Of a DNA stretch of 64,000 bases, positions 1-9,285 are shown in pieces. Positions within the stretch are counted from its first letter, which is position 1, and each line of letters starts with the position of its first letter. Under the pieces are notes generated by a model that ran no database searches, was not told the origin of the DNA, and worked only from the letters and a program-made list of their open reading frames with translations. The DNA lies in the NCBI GenBank assembly GCA_039707465.1, contig CM077645.1, positions 166,464,003 through 166,528,002 of the forward strand, written 5' to 3'. The DNA comes from Rhabdophis nuchalis (taxonomy: Eukaryota > Chordata > Lepidosauria > Squamata > Natricidae). The position numbers were made by a program, and so were the translations under genes.

Positions 1-53
1 AGCATTATTTCTTCTAGAATCAGAAACATCTATGGAGATTCTCAGTCATCCAG

Positions 54-219
54 TGTCAGTCTCGCTAGTTCCTGCTTCGCTGCCATGGAAACGGGGAGGG
101 TGGGGGGCGTTGGGATGAGTGTGTTCTGCTGGTGGACAATGTTGATGGTTCGTGTTATCTCTTGGTTAACGGACCTGCATTCCAGGATGGTGAAGACCTG
201 CCCACCTGATGTTGGAGAT
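54..219 (+). repeat. 5' LTR, first part (U3), interrupted by CR1
   Basis: These 166 bases match 8679-8844 of the 3' LTR without a difference that I can see. The LTR stops at GGAGAT (214-219) and resumes after the CR1. The break lies about 88 bases upstream of the predicted transcription start, so the CR1 sits within U3. Confidence 0.93.
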
Positions 220-302
220 ACAATACAATAATACAATACAATAGCAGAGTTGGAAGGGACCTTGTAGGTCTTCTAGTCCAACCCCCTGCATGGGCAGGAA
301 TC

Positions 303-3176
303 TTATACCATTTCAGACAAATGGCTGTCTAACATCTTTTTAAAGACTTCCAGGGTTGGGGCATTCACAACTGCTGGAGGCAAGCTGTTCCAGAGGTTAA
401 TTGTTCTTACTGTTAGGAAATTTCTCCTTAGTTCTAAGTTGCTTCTCTCCTTGGTTAGTTTCCACCCATTGCTCCTTGTCCTGCCCCCAGGTGTCTTGGA
501 GAAAAGTTTGACTCCCTCTTCTTTGTGGCACCCTCTGAGATATCGGAACACTGCTATCATGTCTCCCCTGGTCCTTCTCTTCATCAAACTAGACATACCC
601 AGTTCCTGCAGCCGTTCTTCATATGTCTTAGTCTCCAGTCCTCTAATCATCTTGGTTGCTCTTCTTTGCACTCTTTCCAGAGTCTCCACGTCTTTTCTAC
701 ATCGTGGCGACCAAAACTGTATGCAGTATTCCAAGTGTGGCCTTACCAAGGCACTATACAGTGGCATTAACACTTCACGCGATCTAGATTCTATCCCTCT
801 GTTGATGCAGCCTAGAACTGTGTTGGCTTTTTTGGCAGCTGCTGCACACTGCTGGCTCATATTTAAATGGTTGTCCACTAGGATTCCGAGATCCCTCTCA
901 CAGTTGCTACTATTGAGCAAGGTACCACCTATACTGTACTTGTGCATTTGGTTTTTCTTGCCTATATGTAGGACCTTACTTTTTTCACAATTGAATTTCA
1001 TTTTATTAGACAGTGCCCAATGTTCAAGTTTGTCTAGATCCTTCTGTATCTTAAGCCTATCTTCTGGAGTGTTGGCTATTCCTGCCAGCTTGGTGTCGTC
1101 TGCGAATTTGATGAGTTCCCCATTTATCCCCTCATCCAAATCGTTGATGAAGATGTTAAAGAGTACTGGGCCTAAAACAGAGCCTTGGGGGACTCCACTG
1201 CATACTTCCTTCCATGTAGATGCAGTTCCATTGAGGACTACACGTTGAGTGCGGTTGGTCAGCCAGTTACGAATCCATTTGGTGGTGGTGCTGTCTAACC
1301 CACAATTTTCTACTTTATCTAATAGTAGGTTATGGTCTACTTTATCAAATGCCTTACTGAAGTCCAGGTAAATTATATCAACAGCATTCCTCTGGTCCAC
1401 TGATTTTGTTACTTTGTCAAAGAATGCAATTAGATTTGTCTGGCATGATCTGTTTTTGTTTTTGACAAACCCATGTTGGCTTTTGGCTATTACTTTGTTT
1501 GCTTCTAGGTGTTCACTTATTTGTTGTTTAATTATCTTTTCCAGAATCTTGCCTGGTATTGAGGTCAGGCTGATGGGTCTATAGTTTCCTGGATCTGTTT
1601 TTTTTCCTTTTTTGAAAATGGGAACCACATCTGCTCTTTTCCAGTCTTCTGGCAGTTCCCCGGTGCTCCAGGATCTCTGAAAGATATAGTTCAGTGGTTC
1701 TGAGATCTCGTCTGCCAGTTCCTTCAGAACCCTGGGGTGTAATCCATCCGGTCCTGGTGATTTGAACTCGTCCAGGGCAGACAGGTGCTCACTTACCATT
1801 TTCTTCTCTATTTCAACTTGTGTTCCTAATCTGATATTTGTGGTGCTGTTTTTGATTGATTGGACTGTTTTATCCCTTTGTGTAAAGACAGATGCAAAGA
1901 AAGAGTTAAATAGTTCTGCTTTCTCCCTGTTGCTTATCATCTTCTTGCCATTTTCTCCCAGCAGTGGACCAATTGTTTCCTTAACTTTTTTCTTATTTTT
2001 AACATGTTGGAAGAAGCTTTTTTTGTTATTTTTTACTTTTTTGGCAAGCCTTTCTTCATTGTGAGCCTTAGCTTTCCTCACTTCATCTTTACAGGCTCGG
2101 GCTATTTGCTGATATTTTGCCTTGGTTATGTCCCCCTTTTTCCACTTTTTATATTTATCCTTTTTGTCTTTCAATTTGTCAGAGAGTTCTTTATGCAGCC
2201 ATGCTGGTTTCTTTTGGGAACTGTTATTTTTCTTCTTCATTGGTATTGCGCTGGACTGGGCTTTTATAATCTCATTTTTCAAAATTTCCCAAGCTTCTTG
2301 AGTTGTTTTCCCCTTGAGGATTCTCATCCATGGAATCCTTCCCAAGCTCTCTCTGAGTTTGTTGAAATTAGCTCTCTTGAAGTCTAAGACTCTAGTTTGA
2401 CTTTGTTCAACTACTTTTGTTTGCATAATGTTGAATTCCAGTATTTCATGATCGCTTGCCCCCAAAGTTCCTGTAGCTTCTACACCTTCTATCATTTCCT
2501 CTCTGTTAGTGAGAATTAAGTCCAATATTGCTGATCCCCTTGTTCCCTTCTCTACCTTTTGGGAAACAAAGTTGTCTGCTAGGTTTGTTAGGAACCTGTT
2601 GGATCTTCCACTTGGTGCAGAGTTTGTTTCCCAATTGATGTCGGGGTAGTTAAAATCTCCCATTACTATTGCAGTGTGCTTCCTACATACCTTAGTTAGC
2701 TGGTTAGCAAAAAGTACATCCACTTCCTCTGCTTGGTTGGGTGGCCTGTAGTATAGACCTATGACAATATCATTCCCCCCCCAACCTTTAATATTGACCC
2801 AAATACATTCAAGATAGTTCTCATCATTGTTGTGCTCTATTTCTGTAGAGATGTAATTATTTCTTATATATAGTGCAACTCCACCTCCTCTTTTATTTGG
2901 TCTATTTCTTTTAAATAATTTAAATCCTTCTAGCTGTATGTTCCATTTGTGGGTTTCATCCCACCAAGTTTCTGTAATGGCAACAATATCGTATCTGCCC
3001 TCATTTACTTGAATTTCTAATTCACCCTGTTTATTCCTCATACTCTGTGCATTGGTGTATAGACATTTGAGTCCATTTTGATTGACCCTGTGTTTTCTGT
3101 CTACGAAACCTGTGTTATGCCTGACTATGGTTCTCTTTGCCCCTATTTCTTTGCCACTTGTATGGTTCATGTACAT
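303..3176 (-). CDS. CR1 ORF2: endonuclease and reverse transcriptase
   Basis: A 957-residue open frame. The N-terminal third is an APE-type endonuclease: N42, E69 in ITETWW, D174 and N176 in GDFNYPD, and S241-D242-H243. The reverse transcriptase follows, with a fingers block containing FKKGKKTDPGNYRPISL, an SKAFDKVDH block, a GVPQGSVLGP block and FADD at 691-694. The C-terminal domain contains LWNSLPPAVV and ends HLSEMV. The protein nicks the target and primes reverse transcription of its own RNA. Length and motifs match a complete CR1 ORF2. It begins 158 bases after the ORF1 stop, so translation presumably depends on reinitiation or a similar mechanism. No inactivating change is visible, so this copy could supply active enzyme if transcribed. 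Confidence 0.95.
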   Translation of the reverse strand: MYMNHTSGKEIGAKRTIVRHNTGFVDRKHRVNQNGLKCLYTNAQSMRNKQGELEIQVNEGRYDIVAITETWWDETHKWNIQLEGFKLFKRNRPNKRGGGVALYIRNNYISTEIEHNNDENYLECIWVNIKGWGGNDIVIGLYYRPPNQAEEVDVLFANQLTKVCRKHTAIVMGDFNYPDINWETNSAPSGRSNRFLTNLADNFVSQKVEKGTRGSAILDLILTNREEMIEGVEATGTLGASDHEILEFNIMQTKVVEQSQTRVLDFKRANFNKLRESLGRIPWMRILKGKTTQEAWEILKNEIIKAQSSAIPMKKKNNSSQKKPAWLHKELSDKLKDKKDKYKKWKKGDITKAKYQQIARACKDEVRKAKAHNEERLAKKVKNNKKSFFQHVKNKKKVKETIGPLLGENGKKMISNREKAELFNSFFASVFTQRDKTVQSIKNSTTNIRLGTQVEIEKKMVSEHLSALDEFKSPGPDGLHPRVLKELADEISEPLNYIFQRSWSTGELPEDWKRADVVPIFKKGKKTDPGNYRPISLTSIPGKILEKIIKQQISEHLEANKVIAKSQHGFVKNKNRSCQTNLIAFFDKVTKSVDQRNAVDIIYLDFSKAFDKVDHNLLLDKVENCGLDSTTTKWIRNWLTNRTQRVVLNGTASTWKEVCSGVPQGSVLGPVLFNIFINDLDEGINGELIKFADDTKLAGIANTPEDRLKIQKDLDKLEHWALSNKMKFNCEKSKVLHIGKKNQMHKYSIGGTLLNSSNCERDLGILVDNHLNMSQQCAAAAKKANTVLGCINRGIESRSREVLMPLYSALVRPHLEYCIQFWSPRCRKDVETLERVQRRATKMIRGLETKTYEERLQELGMSSLMKRRTRGDMIAVFRYLRGCHKEEGVKLFSKTPGGRTRSNGWKLTKERSNLELRRNFLTVRTINLWNSLPPAVVNAPTLEVFKKMLDSHLSEMV

Positions 3177-3334
3177 GGTATGGCACCCACTGTTAATTGT
3201 TTGGTTTTGCTTGACAGCAGTGTTGATAATATTACCTGCACAATTATCTATGTTACACGCACTGATAACCCTATGAATTTTAGTTTGCTGGGGACAGAAA
3301 TATTCTTTATCTATTGATTCTCTGTCCCCACTAT

Positions 3335-3554
3335 TCAGTTTAAATGTTTAGCCAGGAAATCTGTGAATTTAGTGCCAAGTAACTCAGTCCCTTTCTTGGA
3401 TGGGTGCAAACCATCTCTTTTGTACAGTTTATCATTGGACCAGCTGCAGGCATCATGACTAATAAGACCAAAGCCTTCCTTTTTACACCACTCCTTTAGC
3501 CACACATTAAACTCTGCTATGCGCTGGCCCTTTCCTTTTTGTTCCTTGTATACT
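3335..3554 (-). pseudogene. CR1 ORF1, C-terminal esterase fragment
   Basis: About 73 residues remain, ending with the stop at 3335. RDGLHPSKKG carries the Asp-x-x-His pair typical of the SGNH/GDSL esterase domain found in the ORF1 protein of CR1 elements. The Ser block and everything upstream are lost by 5' truncation. The open frame continues a few codons into LTR sequence (to 3565), which is chance. Confidence 0.8.
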
Positions 3555-3760
3555 GATGGAAGCATATTGGACAGTGCAAAGGGGGAGGTTTGGGGATTGG
3601 GATGGGCTTAAGCTTAATACTTTCTGTTCGCGCCTAAACTATTCATTCTCAGCTTTACTTGGTCTGTGCACTTTTGTTACTTAGTAAAAGGAGCCTTATT
3701 CATTTCAAAATAATGTCTAAGCGTGGTCTTTCCTAAGCCAACTAAGAAGCAGGCCTGACA
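3555..3760 (+). repeat. 5' LTR, second part (U3 end, R, U5)
   Basis: This part matches 8842-9047 of the 3' LTR. Bases GAT (3555-3557) repeat the GAT at 217-219 and are either a 3-bp target duplication of the CR1 or microhomology at its truncated end. It ends CTGACA at 3760. Confidence 0.93.
3612..3655 (+). promoter_or_regulatory. Predicted LTR promoter and transcription start
   Basis: A TATA-like TAATAC lies at 3615-3620, 25-30 bases before 3645. Position 3645 is the first base of ATTCTCAGCTT, the segment complementary to the primer site. In the Tf1/sushi group the first bases of the transcript serve as primer, so 3645 is the expected start of R. The same arrangement recurs in the 3' LTR (8932-8942). 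Inference from sequence only. Confidence 0.55.
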
Positions 3761-3762
3761 TT

Positions 3763-3773
3763 AAGCTGAGAAT
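3763..3773 (+). promoter_or_regulatory. Self-priming primer binding site
   Basis: AAGCTGAGAAT begins two bases after the 5' LTR and is the exact reverse complement of ATTCTCAGCTT at 3645-3655 within the LTR. Eleven paired bases is also the length known for the Tf1 self-primer. A tRNA-type site would begin TGG, and none does here. Confidence 0.75.
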
Positions 3774-3792
3774 CACAAAAAACCCTGACCTG

Positions 3793-4320
3793 ATGTCGGA
3801 ACCTTCACAAGAGGAGCCTCCGTTGGTGGAGGTCCTGCCTGAACCTATTTTGGGAGCTGAAGCATCGCATCCTCCTGTTCAATCGGAAGACACCAGGTCA
3901 GTGATGGACTGCTTGGCTGGCCTAGATCTAAATCTGCCAGCTGAAGAATCAGTCAAACCAAAACGTTGGTCCGAAGGGGTAGGAATGAGTGGGGTGAACG
4001 TCTCCAGGCGTCGACTTTCCCCAAAGAAGGTCATTCCGGAGCTCTTAAGAGAAGAAAGGGAATTAAAGGAAATGGCTCATGATTTACTCCGCCAGGCAGA
4101 TGAGAAAAGAATGGCCCTGGAAAAAATCTGGCAGCTCCTGCCAGGCGAAGCAGGGCTTCAACACCATCCCCTCCTCCTCAGGCCGGCAGGGAATTGCGGA
4201 GAGAGGCAGCTTCTGCCAGGCAAAGCAGGAGTGCAACACCCTCCCCCCCCCCTCAGGCCGGAAGAGAAGCCAATCCCATTAACCCCCGCCGACTTGCAAA
4301 ACTGCCTCCTTTGGGTGTAA
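3793..4320 (+). pseudogene. Gag N-terminal part, frame broken before the capsid
   Basis: This 175-residue frame starts 33 bases after the 5' LTR, where the element's protein is expected to begin. It is acidic and proline-rich at first (MSEPSQEEPP), then has a charged, helix-prone segment around residues 78-118 rich in Glu, Lys and Arg, which may be a coiled coil. A 75-base unit (25 residues) is repeated in tandem at about 4131-4280, each copy carrying LLPG. The frame ends at 4318-4320 while the capsid-like sequence continues in the frame one base back, so one base has been lost or two gained somewhere in 4206-4320. A run of ten C at 4243-4252 is a plausible place. A programmed frameshift is less likely because I see no canonical slippery heptamer. 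Confidence 0.75.
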
Positions 4321-7300
4321 AATACGACGGAAGTGCCGACAAACTGGCATTTTTTCTAATTCACGTCGATAATTTCATGCAGTTTTACGCAGCTGACTTA
4401 GACGATGAAATCAAAATCAGAATTGTTTCTATGACCTTAGAAGATCAAGCTTCTAAGTGGCTGGTTTCATTGCATAATTGCCGTTCACCTGCGCTGCGCG
4501 ATTTCGATCGTTTCATGAATGCTCTTAGAAGGCGTTTTGAAGACCCCCATGTTGAACGGAAAGCAAAGATGAAACTAAAAACCTTACAGCAGGGGAGCAT
4601 GTCTGTTCAGGCTTACACGCAAATTTTCCAGGAATTATCAGTGTTTATGATTGGTTATAGTGAACAGGCCCTAATGGACATTTATGTTGAAGGGCTGAAT
4701 AAAGACATTTATCAAACATGTGTGAACAGATTTCGCCCCGAAACTTTGCATGAATGGATAGATCTAGCTTCAGATGTAGAGTTGGATCAAGCCCACTTAC
4801 AAGATCCAGTCCGTGTGGAGAAGAAACAACAGGAAGATAGCCCCAAATCTCACCCCCCTGCGAAAGATGTACGCATGCAAAGGGGGGAGGGGAGAACAAC
4901 CCAGCCTCGCTCAGGCAGCTGTTATCGCTGTGGGAAGGAGGGGCACTGGGCAGACAAATGCCGATCAAGACCACCTCCACGCCTTCTTTCTTCCTCGGAC
5001 CGGAAACATCCCAAGACGCCAATCACGCGCACCAAACCGGCTATGAGTGGGGTGGAGCCCACCAACCTCTCTGCTGACCAGCCCACCGCTGGCCCTGATG
5101 ATTGGGAGGCGTCTTCAGACTCTTCTGACGACAATCTGGTGAGTCATCGCTCCGGGCCCCTTTATATTAATTTAAAGCTTTTAGCTCCATCTACTGGCCG
5201 TACATGCGATGTGCAGGCTCTCATTGACTCTGGGTGCTCAAAATGTCTCATAAGCCAAGACATCGTGTCTTCGATGGGTTTCCACCTTAAGACCCTGAAA
5301 ACTCCCATAGCCTTTTGCCAAATGGATGGTTCTGTAGCTGGGGGAACCCCAGCATCTTTTATCACCGAACCAATTCATGTTTCTATAGGCACAGGCCATA
5401 CTGAGACCATCAACTTTATTGTAACTGCCATTGCCGATAATGCTGTAATTTTGGGGGTCAATTGGCTTCGTAAATGGAATCCTCTGATAAACTGGAAGGA
5501 AGGTTGGGTACGCATACCTTTATCTCTCCCGGAAAATACCTCTCTTCCGTCGGAGAATGATCAACCCCCGCAAAATCACCCACCTCCCCTTATTGAATCT
5601 GCTGCACCTTTATTGGATTTTCCATCACCTGAAGTCATACCAGGCGAAGAGAAAATTCCCAAGGAATATTGGGACCTAAAGGATGCTTTCAGTGAAAGAT
5701 CTTGTGATTCCCTCCCTCCTCATAGAGCTACTGACTGCTCAATTGATTTCCTCCCTGGGGTTCAATTGCCCAAACCTCGCATGTACTCCATGACCCCACG
5801 GGAAATGGAGGAATTACGCAAATTCATCGATAAAAATCTTCAACGGGGTTTCATTGAACCAGCTAGGCCGCGTGTAGCTGCACCAGTTATGTTTAGAGAG
5901 AAAAAAGATGGCACTCTAAGATTAATACAGGACTACTCCTATCTCAACACCATTTGTGAACACAATATCTACCCCCTTCCGCTCATGAAGGACATGCTTG
6001 CTCACCTGGCTACCGGTAAGATTTTTACGAAATTGGACTTACGTGAAGCCTATTACAGGGTCAGAATCAAGGAGGGGGACGAATGGAAAACAGCTTTTAA
6101 CTGTCCGCTAGGATGTTTTCAATTTAAAGTCCTCCCGTTCGGTCTTCAAGGTGCCCCTTCAGTATTTATGCAACTGATAAATGAGGTTCTCCACGAGCAC
6201 CTTTACAAGGGAGTTATTGTTTACATTGATGACATAGTTGTTTACTCACAAACACACGACGAGCACGTTAAACTAGTGCGCTCAGTGTTAAACAAACTGC
6301 GTTCCGCGGAACTTTATGCCAAGCTCTCTAAGTGTGAGTTTCACCAGGAACAAATTGACTATTTGGGCTACCGTGTCTCTTCTGAGGGAGTTGAAATGGA
6401 TCCTGCTAAAGTCAAGGCAGTGACGGAGTGGGCCCCTCCCCGTACTCGTAAACAACTACAGACTTTTTTGGGATTTGCAAATTTTTACCGCCAATTTATT
6501 CCGTCATTCGCTGATATTGCCTTACCCATTACAAACCTTCTAAAAACAAAAGGAGAAGGAAAGCCTCCTCCGGGGTCCCCACTTAAATGGACAATGGAAT
6601 GTCAAGCCGCTTTCGAGAAGCTTAAACGTTTGTTTGCGGCGGAACCTATTCTTAAACACCCCAATGTAAATTCCCCGTTTGTAATTCAGGCGGATGCCAG
6701 TGATGTCGCTGTAGGAGCGGTCTTGTTACAACTCAATCAACGTGGCCAATTGCAACCCTGTGCCTACACCTCTCGGAAACTCACTACGTCCGAACGTGGT
6801 TGGGCGATTTGGGAGAAAGAGGCTTTTGCTGTTCGGTGGGCTCTCATGACTTGGCGTCATTTCCTTGAAGGTGCCCCCCATCCTTTCGAAGTTTGGACGG
6901 ACCATAAAAATTTGGAAGCTCTTACCTCCTCTCGGAAATTGTCCCCTAGGCAACTTCGTTGGGCTCACTATTTCCATCGTTTCAATTTCCACCTTAAATA
7001 TATTCCAGGAGGCAAAAATTTCATGGCTGATGCGCTTTCCAGATTGCCACAGTATGATGTTTCCAAACTCACTATAGTACAACCCATCATGCCCCTCACT
7101 TTGCCTGCTTCTCCTGTATCTACTAAGGACCATGCAACTGTCCAAACTACTCCACCTACTGACCTGATTGCTCGTATTAAGGACGAACTACTTACTGATG
7201 ATTGGTATTCAGCACATTCTGGTGATTGCACTACCAGAGACTATCTTCCCTGGATTGGCTCGAAGATCTATGTTCCTGCTACGTTGCGTCCTTTTGTCTT

Positions 7301-8564
7301 GCGACGCGCACACGACTCACGTTTAGCTGGTCATTTCGGTTTCGTTAAAACTGTGCATCTTGTCAAACGACAGTTCTGGTGGCCCTCCTTGAAGAAAGAT
7401 GTTGAATCGTATATTGCCAGTTGCCCCGTATGTGCGGCTTCCAAACGTGCACCGGGTAAGCCACAGGGTCTTCTCCAGTCTGTAGCTACGCCGGAGAGAC
7501 CTTGGAAGGAAATTTCAATGGACTTTATAGTTGATCTTCCGCCCAGTCAGGGCTATACCGTTATCTGGGTAGTTACCGATCTTTTTTCTAAACAAGTTCA
7601 TTTTGTCCCCTGTACTAAAATTTCTTCTTCCAAATCTCTGGCTCGACTATTCGTTTCTCATATCTATCGTTTTCATGGCGTCCCACAACGCATCATCTCC
7701 GATAGGGGGACCCAGTTTACTTCCCTTTTTTGGAAAGAATTTTTGAGACTGATTGGCTCCGCCCGGAGCTTAAGCTCCGCCTACCACCCTCAGACGAATG
7801 GATCTTGTGAAAGGGTTAATTCCGTTCTGGAACAGTACTTACGCTGCTTTATTAATTTTCAACAGGATGATTGGGCTGATCTTCTCATACATGCCGAAGT
7901 GGCATATAATAACTCTGTTCACTCCAGTACAAATATGACCCCCTTTAAGGTCATCTACGGGCAGGACTTTGTACCCATCCCCGAACTGCCTCATGACTCG
8001 CCCACAGTTCCCTCATTAACTGAATGGACCTCTAGACTGTCTTCTGTGTGGCCAGTTCTCCGGAAAACTTTGAACGATGCCCATGATTCGCACGAAATGT
8101 ACGCTGACAGGAAACGGGCAGTCCCTCCCTCCTACAAGGTTGGCGATCAAGTTTATGTATCTACCAAAAATTTGGATAACCCCCAGAAATGCAAGAAGTT
8201 GGGTCCCAAATTTGTTGGTCCTTTCAAAATAACCAAGATTATCAGCTCTGTGTCGGTCCGCTTGGATCTCCCAAAGACCTACCGGCGACTATACCCTGTG
8301 TTCCATGTTCACTTGCTGAAACCTGCTCGCACCTCCCATCTTCGCAAACAGTTGCCTGATACACCTGCGCCTACCATGGTGGATGGTCACCAGCATTATG
8401 AGGTCCGCGATATTTTGGACTCCAGAATCCGCAGGAATAAGACTCAGTTCCTGGTCATGTGGAAAGATTTTCCCCCTTCTCACAACGAATGGGTGGATAA
8501 AGAGCATCTCAAAGCTCCTAAACTGGTACGCCAGTTTTATGCTAAATATCCACACAAACCTTGA
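4194..8564 (+). CDS. Gag-Pol polyprotein of a chromovirus (capsid to chromodomain)
   Basis: An open frame of 1,456 residues. The ATG at 4194 is only the first in this frame; the natural start is probably 3793. In order: a capsid-like region about residues 45-180; a CCHC zinc knuckle (C243, C246, H251, C256); aspartic protease with DSG at 345-347; reverse transcriptase with YIDD at 677-680; RNase H about 825-940; integrase with an HHCC zinc module about 1038-1085 and a D,D35E core (D1110, D1170, E1206); and a chromodomain about 1401-1441 with aromatic residues (Y1402 and two Trp). All catalytic motifs are present and no internal stop occurs, so Pol looks functional. Chromodomains in such integrases read histone marks and bias insertion toward particular chromatin. 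Expression needs the LTR promoter, whose U3 carries the CR1. Confidence 0.95.
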   Translation: MRREAASARQSRSATPSPPPQAGREANPINPRRLAKLPPLGVKYDGSADKLAFFLIHVDNFMQFYAADLDDEIKIRIVSMTLEDQASKWLVSLHNCRSPALRDFDRFMNALRRRFEDPHVERKAKMKLKTLQQGSMSVQAYTQIFQELSVFMIGYSEQALMDIYVEGLNKDIYQTCVNRFRPETLHEWIDLASDVELDQAHLQDPVRVEKKQQEDSPKSHPPAKDVRMQRGEGRTTQPRSGSCYRCGKEGHWADKCRSRPPPRLLSSSDRKHPKTPITRTKPAMSGVEPTNLSADQPTAGPDDWEASSDSSDDNLVSHRSGPLYINLKLLAPSTGRTCDVQALIDSGCSKCLISQDIVSSMGFHLKTLKTPIAFCQMDGSVAGGTPASFITEPIHVSIGTGHTETINFIVTAIADNAVILGVNWLRKWNPLINWKEGWVRIPLSLPENTSLPSENDQPPQNHPPPLIESAAPLLDFPSPEVIPGEEKIPKEYWDLKDAFSERSCDSLPPHRATDCSIDFLPGVQLPKPRMYSMTPREMEELRKFIDKNLQRGFIEPARPRVAAPVMFREKKDGTLRLIQDYSYLNTICEHNIYPLPLMKDMLAHLATGKIFTKLDLREAYYRVRIKEGDEWKTAFNCPLGCFQFKVLPFGLQGAPSVFMQLINEVLHEHLYKGVIVYIDDIVVYSQTHDEHVKLVRSVLNKLRSAELYAKLSKCEFHQEQIDYLGYRVSSEGVEMDPAKVKAVTEWAPPRTRKQLQTFLGFANFYRQFIPSFADIALPITNLLKTKGEGKPPPGSPLKWTMECQAAFEKLKRLFAAEPILKHPNVNSPFVIQADASDVAVGAVLLQLNQRGQLQPCAYTSRKLTTSERGWAIWEKEAFAVRWALMTWRHFLEGAPHPFEVWTDHKNLEALTSSRKLSPRQLRWAHYFHRFNFHLKYIPGGKNFMADALSRLPQYDVSKLTIVQPIMPLTLPASPVSTKDHATVQTTPPTDLIARIKDELLTDDWYSAHSGDCTTRDYLPWIGSKIYVPATLRPFVLRRAHDSRLAGHFGFVKTVHLVKRQFWWPSLKKDVESYIASCPVCAASKRAPGKPQGLLQSVATPERPWKEISMDFIVDLPPSQGYTVIWVVTDLFSKQVHFVPCTKISSSKSLARLFVSHIYRFHGVPQRIISDRGTQFTSLFWKEFLRLIGSARSLSSAYHPQTNGSCERVNSVLEQYLRCFINFQQDDWADLLIHAEVAYNNSVHSSTNMTPFKVIYGQDFVPIPELPHDSPTVPSLTEWTSRLSSVWPVLRKTLNDAHDSHEMYADRKRAVPPSYKVGDQVYVSTKNLDNPQKCKKLGPKFVGPFKITKIISSVSVRLDLPKTYRRLYPVFHVHLLKPARTSHLRKQLPDTPAPTMVDGHQHYEVRDILDSRIRRNKTQFLVMWKDFPPSHNEWVDKEHLKAPKLVRQFYAKYPHKP

Positions 8565-8660
8565 CTTTTTTCCCTTCTCCTATCTGTTGTTTGTCTGTCC
8601 TTCCTTGTCTTTCAGGTGTAGCCTATCGTGTTCCGATTGCTGCCCCGGATTTCCCGCTGT

Positions 8661-8678
8661 TCCTGGAGGAGGTCCGGA
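8661..8678 (+). promoter_or_regulatory. Possible polypurine tract
   Basis: TCCTGGAGGAGGTCCGGA directly precedes the 3' LTR, where the plus-strand primer of an LTR element must lie. It is purine-rich but broken by pyrimidines, so it is placed mainly by position. Confidence 0.4.
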
Positions 8679-9047
8679 TGTCAGTCTCGCTAGTTCCTGC
8701 TTCGCTGCCATGGAAACGGGGAGGGTGGGGGGCGTTGGGATGAGTGTGTTCTGCTGGTGGACAATGTTGATGGTTCGTGTTATCTCTTGGTTAACGGACC
8801 TGCATTCCAGGATGGTGAAGACCTGCCCACCTGATGTTGGAGATGGAAGCATATTGGACAGTGCAAAGGGGGAGGTTTGGGGATTGGGATGGGCTTAAGC
8901 TTAATACTTTCTGTTCGCGCCTAAACTATTCATTCTCAGCTTTACTTGGTCTGTGCACTTTTGTTACTTAGTAAAAGGAGCCTTATTCATTTCAAAATAA
9001 TGTCTAAGCGTGGTCTTTCCTAAGCCAACTAAGAAGCAGGCCTGACA
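8679..9047 (+). repeat. 3' LTR, uninterrupted, 369 bp
   Basis: A complete LTR from TGTCAG to CTGACA, following the Gag-Pol stop by 114 bases. It is the intact reference that shows exactly where the CR1 entered the 5' LTR. I see no canonical AATAAA, only an AAAATAATG near 8995. Confidence 0.95.
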
Positions 9048-9052
9048 TTCAG
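9048..9052. repeat. Target site duplication of the chromovirus (right side)
   Basis: TTCAG follows the 3' LTR and TCCAG (49-53) precedes the 5' LTR. A 5-bp duplication is usual for Ty3/Gypsy elements. One of five bases differs, which leaves some doubt. Confidence 0.6.
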
Positions 9053-9285
9053 GTCATGGTTGTCCCAAAGGTGCTTTTTCAAGAGCAAATGGACTTTCTG
9101 GGTTTTCTTTGAAAATTTTTGGGATAGGATGAGAAACATTTTAGTGGTAGAAGTCACACAATTCTTCATTCTACCAACAGGAAACACGAATAAACCAGCC
9201 AATGTAATAATACTATGATAGGTTTTTGAATATTATTTCACTGTATATTTTTCAATACAGAGCAGCTTTTAAACAGGACGTAGAG

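Larger units (their letters stand above)
220..3554 (-). mobile_element. CR1 LINE, 5'-truncated, antisense in the 5' LTR
   Basis: The element runs from the end of ORF1 through a full ORF2 to a short 3' UTR and a pentamer tail, read TATTG on its own strand (plus-strand 220-245). It lies precisely between two halves of an LTR whose uninterrupted version is at 8679-9047. Its 3' part matches the copy at 60250-60874. The open ORF2 and the younger-than-LTR position show a very recent insertion. Only 3 bases (GAT) are shared at the two junctions, in line with the short or absent target duplications of CR1. Confidence 0.95.
54..9047 (+). mobile_element. Ty3/Gypsy chromovirus (Tf1/sushi-like), nearly full length
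   Basis: The order is LTR, primer site, Gag-Pol, chromodomain, LTR. The LTRs start TGTCAG and end CTGACA, an inverted terminal hexamer. Without the CR1 inserted at 220-3554 the element is about 5.66 kb. Flanks are TCCAG (49-53) and TTCAG (9048-9052), a 5-bp target duplication with one difference. The two LTRs agree at every base I compared, so integration was recent. The chromodomain at the end of integrase and the self-priming layout place it in the chromovirus/sushi branch; the branch name is inference from these traits, not from a tree. One frame break in gag and the CR1 in the 5' LTR are the visible defects. Confidence 0.93.

Noticed and set aside
439..1248. Long plus-strand open frame (269 codons)
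   Set aside because: It is the antisense shadow of the CR1 ORF2 on the minus strand; its repeat at 60243-60653 follows the CR1 copy.
3761..3780. tRNA-type primer binding site
   Set aside because: No TGG start after the LTR; the bases fit pairing with the LTR itself.
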